In this document: one piece after another, positions 25,408-33,220 of the stretch
Layout of the letters: every line of letters begins with the position of its first letter
Numbering within the stretch: position 1 is the stretch's first letter
Assembly: GCF_021603585.1 (NCBI RefSeq)
Contig: NZ_BQHI01000003.1
Location: 62,001-126,000, forward strand
Source: Pseudomonas sputi
GTDB lineage: Bacteria > Pseudomonadota > Gammaproteobacteria > Pseudomonadales > Pseudomonadaceae
Reading direction: 5' to 3'
Length of the DNA stretch: 64,000 nt
The notes under the pieces: model-generated
What the model was told of the DNA's origin: nothing
The model's database searches: none
Seen by the model: the letters and a program-made list of their open reading frames with translations, nothing else
Program-made: the position numbers and the translations under genes

Positions 25408-25794
25408 ATGAAAGCCTCGACCCTTAAATACCTCTCTCGACTGCTGGCCGAACTGGCCGTGCTGCTCGCGCTTTACCTGCTCGGCTGCCAGATCGCAGCG
25501 TGGCTGGCCTGGCCGATTCCCGGCGGCGTGATCGGCATGGCGCTGTTGCTGCTGGGTTTTGCGTTCGGCTGGGTCAAACCGGCGGCGCTGCAAATGGGCG
25601 CCGGCCTGTTGATGGCCGAGATGCTGCTGTTCTTCATTCCGGCACTGATGAGCCTGCTGGATTACGGCACATTGCTGCGTGATGACGGCTGGCGGATCTT
25701 GTTGGTGATCGCGGCCAGCACATTGATGGTGATGCTGGTGACCGCTTTTACTGTGGAACTGGCCGTGCGCCTGAGGCGGTCCCATGAAGCTTGA
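25408..25794 (+). CDS. CidA/LrgA holin-like protein
   Basis: Membrane protein of 128 residues with four hydrophobic helices (about 12-30, 35-55, 62-82, 95-115) and the family segment WPIPGGVIGMALLLL...FFIPALMSLLDY. Controls murein hydrolase export or, in later views, pyruvate uptake. The ATG follows AAAGGAG. The last 11 bases overlap the lrgB gene. Confidence 0.93.
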   Translation: MKASTLKYLSRLLAELAVLLALYLLGCQIAAWLAWPIPGGVIGMALLLLGFAFGWVKPAALQMGAGLLMAEMLLFFIPALMSLLDYGTLLRDDGWRILLVIAASTLMVMLVTAFTVELAVRLRRSHEA

Positions 25795-26470
25795 GCTGAT
25801 GCCGATGTTCTGGCTGGCGTTCACGTTGCTGGCTTATCTGTTCAGTCGCTGGCTGTATCGCCGGACCGGGCGCTACGTGCTGTCGCCACTGATCCTGGTC
25901 CCCGCATTGCTGCTGGCGCTGGCCGTGCCGCTGCACACCGCTTACGCCGAATATTCGAGCAACACCCACTGGCTGATGCTGGTGCTTGGCCCGGTCACCG
26001 TGGCGTTTGCGGTGCCGATCTGGCAACAGCGGCGATTGCTGGTGCGGCATTGGTCGGCATTGCTGCTGGGCATGCTGGCCGGCAGTGCGGCGTCGATCGC
26101 CACGTCGTTCGGCCTGGCGAAGGCGCTGGCGCTGGACAGTTCGGTGACACTGTCGCTGGTACCGCGCTCGATCACCACGCCGTTCGCCATGCCGCTGGCG
26201 CAGGACCTGGGCGGTGTGCCGGAGCTGACAGCGGTGTTCGTGATGTTCACCGGTGTGTTCGGCGCGATGCTCGGCGGTGTGCTGCTTAAATGGCTGCCGT
26301 TGCGCAGCGCCCTGGCGCGCGGTGCATTGTTTGGCGTCGGTGCGCACGGGGCCGGGGTCAGTCGGGCCCATGAAGTGGGCGGGGAAGAGGGCTCGGTGGC
26401 GGGGTTGGTGATGGTGCTGACCGGGCTGCTCAATCTGTTCGCCGCGCCTTTGTTGGCGTCGTTGCTTTGA
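25784..26470 (+). CDS. LrgB/CidB family membrane protein
   Basis: 228-residue inner-membrane partner of CidA/LrgA. Hallmarks: GPVTVAFAVPIWQQRRLL, LVPRSITTPFAMPLAQDLGG, and FGVGAHGAGVSRAHEVG. About seven hydrophobic segments. Coupled to the upstream gene by overlap. Confidence 0.93.
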   Translation: MKLELMPMFWLAFTLLAYLFSRWLYRRTGRYVLSPLILVPALLLALAVPLHTAYAEYSSNTHWLMLVLGPVTVAFAVPIWQQRRLLVRHWSALLLGMLAGSAASIATSFGLAKALALDSSVTLSLVPRSITTPFAMPLAQDLGGVPELTAVFVMFTGVFGAMLGGVLLKWLPLRSALARGALFGVGAHGAGVSRAHEVGGEEGSVAGLVMVLTGLLNLFAAPLLASLL

Positions 26471-26602
26471 CATGGATCCAGGCTGCTTGCGTCGCTGACT
26501 CGTTCAGTCATCAAGCTGGCTGCCAATGCAACTACGCGACCGTCCGGGGCTGACTAGACTGCTGACACACGCAAAAACAATAAGAACGCAGAGGTGCATA
26601 CA

Positions 26603-27385
26603 GTGAGCGTAGCCCCCGTCCCTTCGTCCGTGAACGTCAAAGATCAGGTCAGTGCCGCGGAATGGCAGACCCGGGTCGATCTGGCCGCCTGTTATCGTCT
26701 GGTCGCGCTGCATGGCTGGGACGATCTGATCTTCACCCACATTTCCGCCAAGGTGCCCGACACCGAAGATTTCCTGATCAACCCGTTCGGCCTGATGTTT
26801 CATGAGATCACGGCCTCGAGCCTGGTGAAGGTTGACCAGGCCGGCAACAAACTCATGGACAGCCCTTACGAGATCAATCCCGCCGGTTATACGATCCACA
26901 GCGCCGTGCATGAAGTGCGGCACGACGTGGCCTGCGTGCTGCACACCCACACCGCTTCGGGTGTTGCGGTGTCGGCGCAGAAGCAGGGCGTGTTGCCGAT
27001 CAGTCAGCAATCCTTGTTCGTGCTGTCGAGCCTGGCCTTTCACGCCTATGAAGGTGTGGCGCTCAACCATGAAGAGAAAGCGCGGTTGCAGGCGGATCTG
27101 GGCGACAGCCATTTCCTGATGCTGCACAACCATGGCCTGCTGACCTGCGGCGGCACCATCGCCGACACGTTTCTGATGATGTTCACCTTCCAGCGCGCCT
27201 GCGACATCCAGGTCATGGCGCAGACCGGCGGTGCCGAACTGATCGCCATCGAACCGCAGATTCTGGCAGGCGCCAAGGCGATGATTGCCGGCGTCACCAA
27301 AAGTGCTCAAGGCATGGGGGGCGCGCTGGCCTGGCCGGCGCTGCTGCGCAAACTTGATAAACAAGACCCGGGGTACAGACTCTAA
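26603..27385 (+). CDS. Class II aldolase/adducin-like protein
   Basis: 260 residues of the class II aldolase/adducin head family. Metal ligands in VLHTHTASG and the later HNHGLLTCGG; the N-terminal GWDDLIFTHISAKVP is the substrate loop. The GTG at 26603 fits the GAGG 9 bases upstream better than the GTG at 26594. The stop TAATG overlaps the start of the hydrolase gene by one base, so the two are co-translated. The real substrate is unknown; many members are not fuculose aldolases. Confidence 0.88.
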   Translation: MSVAPVPSSVNVKDQVSAAEWQTRVDLAACYRLVALHGWDDLIFTHISAKVPDTEDFLINPFGLMFHEITASSLVKVDQAGNKLMDSPYEINPAGYTIHSAVHEVRHDVACVLHTHTASGVAVSAQKQGVLPISQQSLFVLSSLAFHAYEGVALNHEEKARLQADLGDSHFLMLHNHGLLTCGGTIADTFLMMFTFQRACDIQVMAQTGGAELIAIEPQILAGAKAMIAGVTKSAQGMGGALAWPALLRKLDKQDPGYRL

Positions 27386-28287
27386 TGCCTCTCGCCGAGA
27401 TTCCTCTGAGTGTCTGGCGCAAACGCAGCCAGACGTTTGTCTTCCGGGGTCAGCCGATCCGTTACTGGACGGCCGGGCAGGGCGATCCGCTGCTGCTGAT
27501 CCATGGCTTTCCGACGGCCAGTTGGGACTGGCATTACCTGTGGCAACCGCTGTCCCAGCGCTACCGGGTGATTGCCTGCGACATGCTCGGCTTCGGCGAC
27601 TCGGCCAAACCGCTGAGTCATTCCTACAGCCTGCTGGAGCAGGCCGATCTGCAACAGGCGTTGTTGGCGCAGCTGCAGGTCGAACAACCGGTGCACATTC
27701 TGGCCCACGACTACGGCGACAGTGTCGCCCAGGAACTGCTGGCCCGGCATTACGACGATCAGATCGACGTTGCCAGTTGCGTGTTCCTCAACGGTGGCCT
27801 GTTCCCGGAAACCCATCGACCGCTGCTGGCGCAAAAGCTGCTGCTCAGTCCTTTGGGCTGGATGATCGGCCGGGCCTTTACTCGCGATGCGCTGGTGAAA
27901 AGTTTCCGTCAGATTTTCGGCCCGGACACCCGGCCCAGCGAAAGTGAGATGGATGATTTCTGGAGCCTGATCGAATGCAATCGCGGGCAACGCGTCATGC
28001 ACAAGCTGATTCATTACATTCCCGAACGCCGGGTTCAGCGTGATCGCTGGGTTGCGGCGATGCAGCGTGGCGAGGTGCCGTTGCGGGTGATCGATGGCGA
28101 AGTCGATCCGATTTCCGGTGCGCACATGGTCGCGCGTTATCGCGAGTTGATCCCTGACGCGGACACCGTGCTGTTGCCGGGCATCGGTCATTACCCGCAA
28201 ATAGAAGCGCCGGCGCAGGTGCTCAAGCACTACCTCGAGTTTCGCGATCACTTCGTGTTGCCGCCGCGCAAAGTGGCGTGTTCCTGA
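27385..28287 (+). CDS. Alpha/beta hydrolase, MEST/PEG1-like
   Basis: 300-residue alpha/beta hydrolase. Oxyanion HGFP at 40-43; the nucleophile elbow is HDYGD with Asp109, as in epoxide hydrolases and dehalogenases rather than Ser; acid Asp in DGEVDPISG; final His in GIGHYPQIEAP. The cap region reads NGGLFPETHRPLL and FGPDTRPSESE, matching what I recall of the vertebrate MEST/PEG1 protein almost word for word. Activity unknown for the family. Co-translated with the class II aldolase gene. Confidence 0.88.
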   Translation: MPLAEIPLSVWRKRSQTFVFRGQPIRYWTAGQGDPLLLIHGFPTASWDWHYLWQPLSQRYRVIACDMLGFGDSAKPLSHSYSLLEQADLQQALLAQLQVEQPVHILAHDYGDSVAQELLARHYDDQIDVASCVFLNGGLFPETHRPLLAQKLLLSPLGWMIGRAFTRDALVKSFRQIFGPDTRPSESEMDDFWSLIECNRGQRVMHKLIHYIPERRVQRDRWVAAMQRGEVPLRVIDGEVDPISGAHMVARYRELIPDADTVLLPGIGHYPQIEAPAQVLKHYLEFRDHFVLPPRKVACS

Positions 28288-28295
28288 TTTGGTGC

Positions 28296-28324
28296 CCGAG
28301 GCGCCTGGCGCCTCGGCAGGTTTT
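28296..28324 (+). terminator. Terminator after the aldolase-hydrolase pair
   Basis: CCGAGGCG / CGCCTCGG stem with a 5-base loop, a few bases of spacer and TTTT, starting 9 bases after the stop. Confidence 0.65.
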
Positions 28325-28439
28325 CATCATCCCCCAGCCTTATCGCGCACCATTCAGCCCCAGCCGTGTTCGTTGTGACCGCACGCTCTGTGCCTGAGAC
28401 TCAAGGACACTGTCCCTCAGGCCTGCTGGAGTTGCCCCG

Positions 28440-29351
28440 ATGAATGAGTCTGTGCGTTTCGAAGATAAAGTCGTGATCGTCACCGGAGCCGGTGGTGGCC
28501 TGGGACGCGCTCACGCTTTGCTGTTCGCCAAACAGGGCGCCAAAGTGCTGGTCAACGACCTCGGCGGCTCGACTCAGGGCGAAGGCGCCAACGCTTCGGC
28601 CGCCGACCGCGTGGTGGCGGAAATTCGCGAGGCCGGCGGCATCGCCGAAGCCAACCATGACTCGGTCACCGACGGCGACAAACTGGTGCAGAACGCGCTT
28701 GATGCGTTCGGCCGTGTCGATGTAGTGGTCAATAACGCGGGGATCCTGCGCGACAAGACTTTCCACAAAATGGAGGATGCCGACTGGGATCTGGTCTATC
28801 GCGTCCACGTCGAAGGCGCCTACAAGGTGACCCGTGCTGCGTGGCCGCACCTGCGCGAGCAAAACTACGGGCGAGTGATTTTCACCGCGTCGACCTCGGG
28901 CATCTACGGCAACTTCGGCCAGTCCAATTACGGTATGGCCAAACTGGGTCTCTACGGCCTGACTCGCACCCTGGCCATCGAAGGTCGCAAGAACAACATC
29001 CTGGTCAACGCCATCGCCCCCACCGGCGGCACGCGCATGACCGAAGGCCTGATCCCGCCACAAGTGTTCGAACAACTCAAACCGGAACTGGTCAGCCCGC
29101 TGGTGGTGTACCTGGCCAGCGAACAATGCCAGGAAACTTCAGGCTTGTTCGAAGTCGGCGGCGGCTGGATGGGCAAGGTGCGCTGGGAGCGCAGCCTGGG
29201 CGCCGGGTTCGATCCTCGCGTCGGATTTTCCCCGGAAGACGTCGCGGCGCACTGGCAGCAGATCTGTGATTTCGAAGGCGCGGCGCACCCGAAGGACAAC
29301 ATCGAAGCGCTGAAGGAAATGATGGGGAATCTGCAGAAGTATTCGCTCTGA
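28440..29351 (+). CDS. SDR-family dehydrogenase, peroxisomal multifunctional-enzyme type
   Basis: NAD(P)-dependent dehydrogenase of 303 residues. TGAGGGLGRAHALLFAKQGA, an unusually extended VNDLGGSTQGEGA after strand 2 (the mark of MFE-2/HSD17B4-like 3-hydroxyacyl-CoA dehydrogenases), NNAGILRD, Ser-Tyr-Lys in STSGIYGNFGQSNYGMAKLG. The C-terminal ~50 residues (WERSLGAGFDPRVGFSPED) also match that group. Probably acts on an acyl-CoA. Flanked by terminators, so a separate unit. Confidence 0.9.
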   Translation: MNESVRFEDKVVIVTGAGGGLGRAHALLFAKQGAKVLVNDLGGSTQGEGANASAADRVVAEIREAGGIAEANHDSVTDGDKLVQNALDAFGRVDVVVNNAGILRDKTFHKMEDADWDLVYRVHVEGAYKVTRAAWPHLREQNYGRVIFTASTSGIYGNFGQSNYGMAKLGLYGLTRTLAIEGRKNNILVNAIAPTGGTRMTEGLIPPQVFEQLKPELVSPLVVYLASEQCQETSGLFEVGGGWMGKVRWERSLGAGFDPRVGFSPEDVAAHWQQICDFEGAAHPKDNIEALKEMMGNLQKYSL

Positions 29352-29452
29352 TCCCTTGGGTCATCCGGCAGGACTTTCCCCGTCCTGCTTTCCCCTTTGA
29401 GTGCTCGCCTCCAGCGCCTGCGCCGCTGACTTGCAACAAAAACCTTCGCCCA

Positions 29453-29481
29453 TAAAAAAGGCCGCTGCAAACGCAGCGGCC
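29453..29481 (-). terminator. Orphan terminator-like hairpin on the minus strand
   Basis: Perfect stem GGCCGCTGC / GCAGCGGCC with loop AAAC; the A run at 29454-29459 reads as a T run on the minus strand. No minus-strand gene lies to its right for 3 kb or more, so it could end an unknown RNA, or serve as the plus-strand SDR stop. Confidence 0.6.
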
Positions 29482-29679
29482 AAGGTAAGACGTTGGATCA
29501 AGGAGCTACAAATCAACGTCAGTGAACACCGGGGGCGATGGATCGAAAAACGCTTCGCACCATCAGAAATCGGTTGCCGGCGACTCGGTCGCGGACTTTG
29601 TGCTTTCTCGCGGTCTGCCGTGAAAGCCCGCTCAGAATAAGGGCTGATGCCTCAGGGAAAAATAGCGATTCCAGACATG

Positions 29680-29704
29680 CACTGTTACGGGGCGCGTAAC
29701 AGTG
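29680..29704. promoter_or_regulatory. Perfect inverted repeat, candidate operator
   Basis: CACTGTTACG-GGGCG-CGTAACAGTG, 10 base pairs around 5 bases, about 190 bases upstream of the DUF1302 start. Shape and position suit a dimeric regulator, possibly the LuxR protein encoded downstream. Confidence 0.5.
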
Positions 29705-29896
29705 CCGCGCACCGGGCAGGTCATTATCCGTTACGTTGATAGTGGTCCATCCAGCCTGTTCATGGCGGGCGCAAAGCCTCGTCGCAGGTGGGCATTCATC
29801 CTTTCGAGCGACAGCGTGAATACCTCCTTGGTGCGCTTATCCTCACCGTGGCGCGGCAGTAGGGTGGGGCCTTCTGTCACTCACCGGGGAAGACGC

Positions 29897-31690
29897 ATGA
29901 CAAAAACAACAATGCGCGCCATCTTCACGCCGCAGGCGCTTGCCGCTGCGGTGGCTTTGGGTTGCTGTGCCCAGGCGCACGCGGTCGCTTTCAATATCGG
30001 GGAAATCGAAGGCACGTTCGACTCGTCGCTGTCGGTCGGTGCGAGCTGGGGCATGCGCGATGCCGACAAGTCGCTGGTCGGTACGGTCAACGGCGGGACC
30101 GGTCAGTCTTCCACCGGCGATGACGGGCGTTTGAACTTCAAGAAGGGCGAGACTTTTTCCAAGATCTTCAAAGGCATCCACGACCTTGAACTGAAGTACG
30201 GCGACACCGGTGTGTTCGTGCGCGGCAAGTACTGGTACGACTTCGAACTCAAGGACGAAGACCGCGAGTTCAAACCGATCAGTGACAAGGGCCGCAAGGA
30301 GGGCGCGAAGTCTTCCGGGGCGCAGATTCTCGATGCGTTCGTCTATCACAACTATTCCATCGCCGATCTGCCGGGCACCGTGCGCGCCGGCAAGCAGGTG
30401 GTGAGCTGGGGCGAAAGCACCTTCATCGGCAACTCGATCAACAGCATCAACCCGATCGACGTTTCGGCGTTTCGTCGGCCTGGTGCGGAGATCAAGGAAG
30501 GGCTGATTCCGGTGAACATGCTGTTCGCCTCTCAGGGACTCACCGATCAACTGACGGTCGAGGGCTTCTATCAACTGGAATGGGATCAGACCGTCCTCGA
30601 CAACTGCGGGACCTTTTTCGGTGTCGACGTGGCGGCGGACGGCTGCAACAACGGCTACACCGTCGGCAACCCGGCTATCGCCCCGTTGGCCCCGCTGGCG
30701 GCAGCCTTTGGCCAGCCGATCCAGGTGACCCGTGAAGGCGTGGTCGTGCCCCGTGGCGGCGACCGCGATGCGCGGGATTCCGGGCAGTGGGGCACGGCGT
30801 TGCGCTGGCTCGGCGATGACACCGAGTACGGTCTCTATTTCATGAATTACCACAGCCGCACACCGACCGTTGGCACCAGCACCGCCGGCCTTTCGACCCT
30901 CGCGGCGCTGCCGGGCATGGTCGGGATCGCAAACGGTCTGGCACCCGGCAGCGGATCGGGTCTGGCACAAAGCGTGATGCTCGGGCGCGGTCAGTACTAC
31001 CTCGAGTACCCGGAAGACATCCGCCTGTACGGTGCAAGCTTCTCCACCACGCTGCCGACCGGCACCGCCTGGACCGGCGAGATCAGCTATCGGCCCAATG
31101 CGCCGGTGCAGGTCAACACCAACGACTTGACTCTGGCCTTGCTCAATCCGATTGCCGGCGGTGCCGCCTCGCCGCTGGTCACCTCCCCGGGTGCCGACAA
31201 CAAGGGCTACCGGCGCAAGGAAGTGACGCAGATCCAGAGCACGCTGACGCACTTTGTCGATCAGGTCTGGGGGGCGCAGCGCCTGACCCTGGTCGGCGAA
31301 GCGGCGGTGGTGCGAGTCGGCGGCCTGGAGTCGCGCAACAAGCTGCGTTACGGCCGCGACTCGGTCTACGGCCAGTATGGTTTCGGCGGTGACACCGACG
31401 GTTTCGTCACGTCCACCTCCTGGGGCTATCGTGCCCGGGCGATCCTCGATTACGCCAACGTGATTGGCGGGATCAACCTCAAACCCAACCTGTCCTGGTC
31501 CCACGACGTCGCCGGCTATGGCCCCAACGGTCTGTTCAACGAAGGCGCCAAGGCTGTCAGCGTCGGAGTCGATGCCGACTACCGCAACACCTATACCGCG
31601 AGCCTGAGTTACACCGATTTTTTCGGCGGTGACTACAACACCCTCGAAGACCGTGACTTCGTGGCCCTGAGCTTCGGTGTGAACTTCTGA
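29897..31690 (+). CDS. DUF1302 outer-membrane protein
   Basis: Exported protein of 597 residues, signal peptide MTKTTMRAIFTPQALAAAVA... ending AHA. The rest is rich in alternating beta-strands ending in an aromatic (VALSFGVNF), as in outer-membrane barrels. Motifs: GKQVVSWGESTFIGNSINS and NPIDVSAFRRPGAEIKEG are typical of DUF1302. The ATG at 29897 has GGGGAAG upstream; an in-frame extension to 29702 lacks a signal. It is always paired with DUF1329, as here, and proposed to move hydrophobic compounds. Confidence 0.9.
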   Translation: MTKTTMRAIFTPQALAAAVALGCCAQAHAVAFNIGEIEGTFDSSLSVGASWGMRDADKSLVGTVNGGTGQSSTGDDGRLNFKKGETFSKIFKGIHDLELKYGDTGVFVRGKYWYDFELKDEDREFKPISDKGRKEGAKSSGAQILDAFVYHNYSIADLPGTVRAGKQVVSWGESTFIGNSINSINPIDVSAFRRPGAEIKEGLIPVNMLFASQGLTDQLTVEGFYQLEWDQTVLDNCGTFFGVDVAADGCNNGYTVGNPAIAPLAPLAAAFGQPIQVTREGVVVPRGGDRDARDSGQWGTALRWLGDDTEYGLYFMNYHSRTPTVGTSTAGLSTLAALPGMVGIANGLAPGSGSGLAQSVMLGRGQYYLEYPEDIRLYGASFSTTLPTGTAWTGEISYRPNAPVQVNTNDLTLALLNPIAGGAASPLVTSPGADNKGYRRKEVTQIQSTLTHFVDQVWGAQRLTLVGEAAVVRVGGLESRNKLRYGRDSVYGQYGFGGDTDGFVTSTSWGYRARAILDYANVIGGINLKPNLSWSHDVAGYGPNGLFNEGAKAVSVGVDADYRNTYTASLSYTDFFGGDYNTLEDRDFVALSFGVNF

Positions 31691-31713
31691 TCTGCCCGAG
31701 AAGGATGAATGCA

Positions 31714-33081
31714 ATGCGCAAGATGATTCTGCAATGCGGTGTCCTGGCCTTGAGCCTGTTGGCCGCCAATGTGATCGCGGCGGTGTCGCCGGAAGAAGCC
31801 AACAAGCTCGGCACCAGCCTGACGCCGCTGGGGGCCGAGAAGGCCGGCAATGCCGATGGATCGATTCCGGCCTGGACCGGCGGTATCCCGAAAAACGCCG
31901 GCGCGGTCGACAGCAAGGGCTTTCTGGCTGACCCGTTCGCCAGCGAAAAACCGCTGTTCACCATCACCGCTGCCAACGTCGACAAGTACAAGGACAAGCT
32001 GTCCGACGGCCAGGTGGCGATGTTCAAGCGTTACCCCGAAACCTACAGGATCCCGGTCTACCCGACCCATCGCACCGTGGCCGTACCGCCGGAAATCTAC
32101 GAGTCGGCCAAGCGCAGTGCGCTCAATGTCACCAGCATCAACGATGGCAACGGCCTGGCCAACTTCACCGGCAACCGTTACTACGCATTCCCCATTCCCA
32201 AGAATGGCGTCGAGGTGCTGTGGAACCACATCACCCGTTATCACGGCGGCAATCTGCGGCGGATCATCACTCAAGTGACCCCGCAGACCAACGGCAGCTA
32301 CACGCCGATCCGTTTCGAAGAAGAGATCGCCGTTCCGCAGTTGATGAAGGAGCTCGATCCGGAAAAAGCCGCCAACGTCCTGACGTTCTTCAAGCAGTCG
32401 GTCACTGCCCCGGCGCGTCTGGCCGGTAACGTGCTGCTGGTGCACGAGACCCTCGATCAGGTGAAGGAGCCGCGCCTGGCGTGGATCTACAACGCCGGCC
32501 AGCGCCGGGTGCGCCGTGCGCCGCAAGTGGCCTATGACGGGCCGGGCACTGCGGCCGACGGCCTGCGCACCTCGGACAACTTCGACATGTTCTCCGGCGC
32601 CCCGGACCGCTACGACTGGAAGCTGATCGGCAAGAAGGAAATGTACATTCCCTACAACAGCTACAAGCTCGATTCGCCGAGCCTCAAGTACGACGACATC
32701 GTCAAGGCCGGGCACATCAACCAGGACCTGACGCGGTATGAGCTGCATCGGGTCTGGGAAGTGGTTGGCACGGTGAAACCGAACGAGCGACACATCTACG
32801 CCAAACGCCACATGTACATCGACGAGGACAGCTGGCAAGTGGCGCTGGCCGATCACTACGACGGTCGCGGACAGCTGTGGCGAGTGGCTGAGGGACACGC
32901 TCAGTACTACTACGATCACCAGACCCAGGCCTACACCCTCGAAGCGCTCTACGACATCATCGCCGGCCGGTACATTGCCTTGGGGATGAAGAACGAAGAG
33001 AAGCACAGCTTCGAATTCGGCTTTGAAGCCAAAGCCGCCGATTACACCCCGTCGGCCCTGCGTTCGGAAGGCGTACGGTAA
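31714..33081 (+). CDS. DUF1329 periplasmic/outer-membrane protein
   Basis: 455 residues with signal peptide (MRKMILQCGVLALSLLAANV, ending AA). LolA/LolB-like fold family. Motifs: GTSLTPLGAEKAGNADGSIP, WTGGIP, LAWIYNAGQRRVRRAPQVAY, and WEVVGTVKPNERHIY. The ATG at 31714 is 9 bases from AGAAGG; one at 31705 is too close to it. Follows the DUF1302 gene by 23 bases, so same operon. Likely carries a lipid-like compound to the DUF1302 barrel (inference). Confidence 0.9.
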   Translation: MRKMILQCGVLALSLLAANVIAAVSPEEANKLGTSLTPLGAEKAGNADGSIPAWTGGIPKNAGAVDSKGFLADPFASEKPLFTITAANVDKYKDKLSDGQVAMFKRYPETYRIPVYPTHRTVAVPPEIYESAKRSALNVTSINDGNGLANFTGNRYYAFPIPKNGVEVLWNHITRYHGGNLRRIITQVTPQTNGSYTPIRFEEEIAVPQLMKELDPEKAANVLTFFKQSVTAPARLAGNVLLVHETLDQVKEPRLAWIYNAGQRRVRRAPQVAYDGPGTAADGLRTSDNFDMFSGAPDRYDWKLIGKKEMYIPYNSYKLDSPSLKYDDIVKAGHINQDLTRYELHRVWEVVGTVKPNERHIYAKRHMYIDEDSWQVALADHYDGRGQLWRVAEGHAQYYYDHQTQAYTLEALYDIIAGRYIALGMKNEEKHSFEFGFEAKAADYTPSALRSEGVR

Positions 33082-33103
33082 AGGTTGCAATACACGGGCA
33101 GGC

Positions 33104-33132
33104 AAAAAGGCGACCGCACGGTCGCCTTTTTT
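33104..33132 (+). terminator. Terminator of the DUF1302-DUF1329 operon
   Basis: AAAAAGGCGACCG / CGGTCGCCTTTTT stem with T run, 25 bases after the stop. Confidence 0.9.
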
Positions 33133-33220
33133 ATGGGCGCCAATCAGCGTACTGAATACTCGTCAACAAGCGGCGGCGACAGGGCTAGGGTGAGCGTACA
33201 ACGATAAAAAGGCGCAGCCG

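Larger units (their letters stand above)
29352..29896. other. 545-base intergenic region upstream of the DUF1302 gene
   Basis: No convincing gene. It holds a minus-strand terminator-like hairpin (29453-29481), a perfect 10-base-pair inverted repeat (29680-29704), and the promoter and leader of the DUF1302 gene. Confidence 0.6.

Noticed and set aside
29401-29640. 79-codon plus-strand frame after the SDR gene
   Set aside because: It runs through the 29460-29481 hairpin, lacks a ribosome site and has no recognisable homology.
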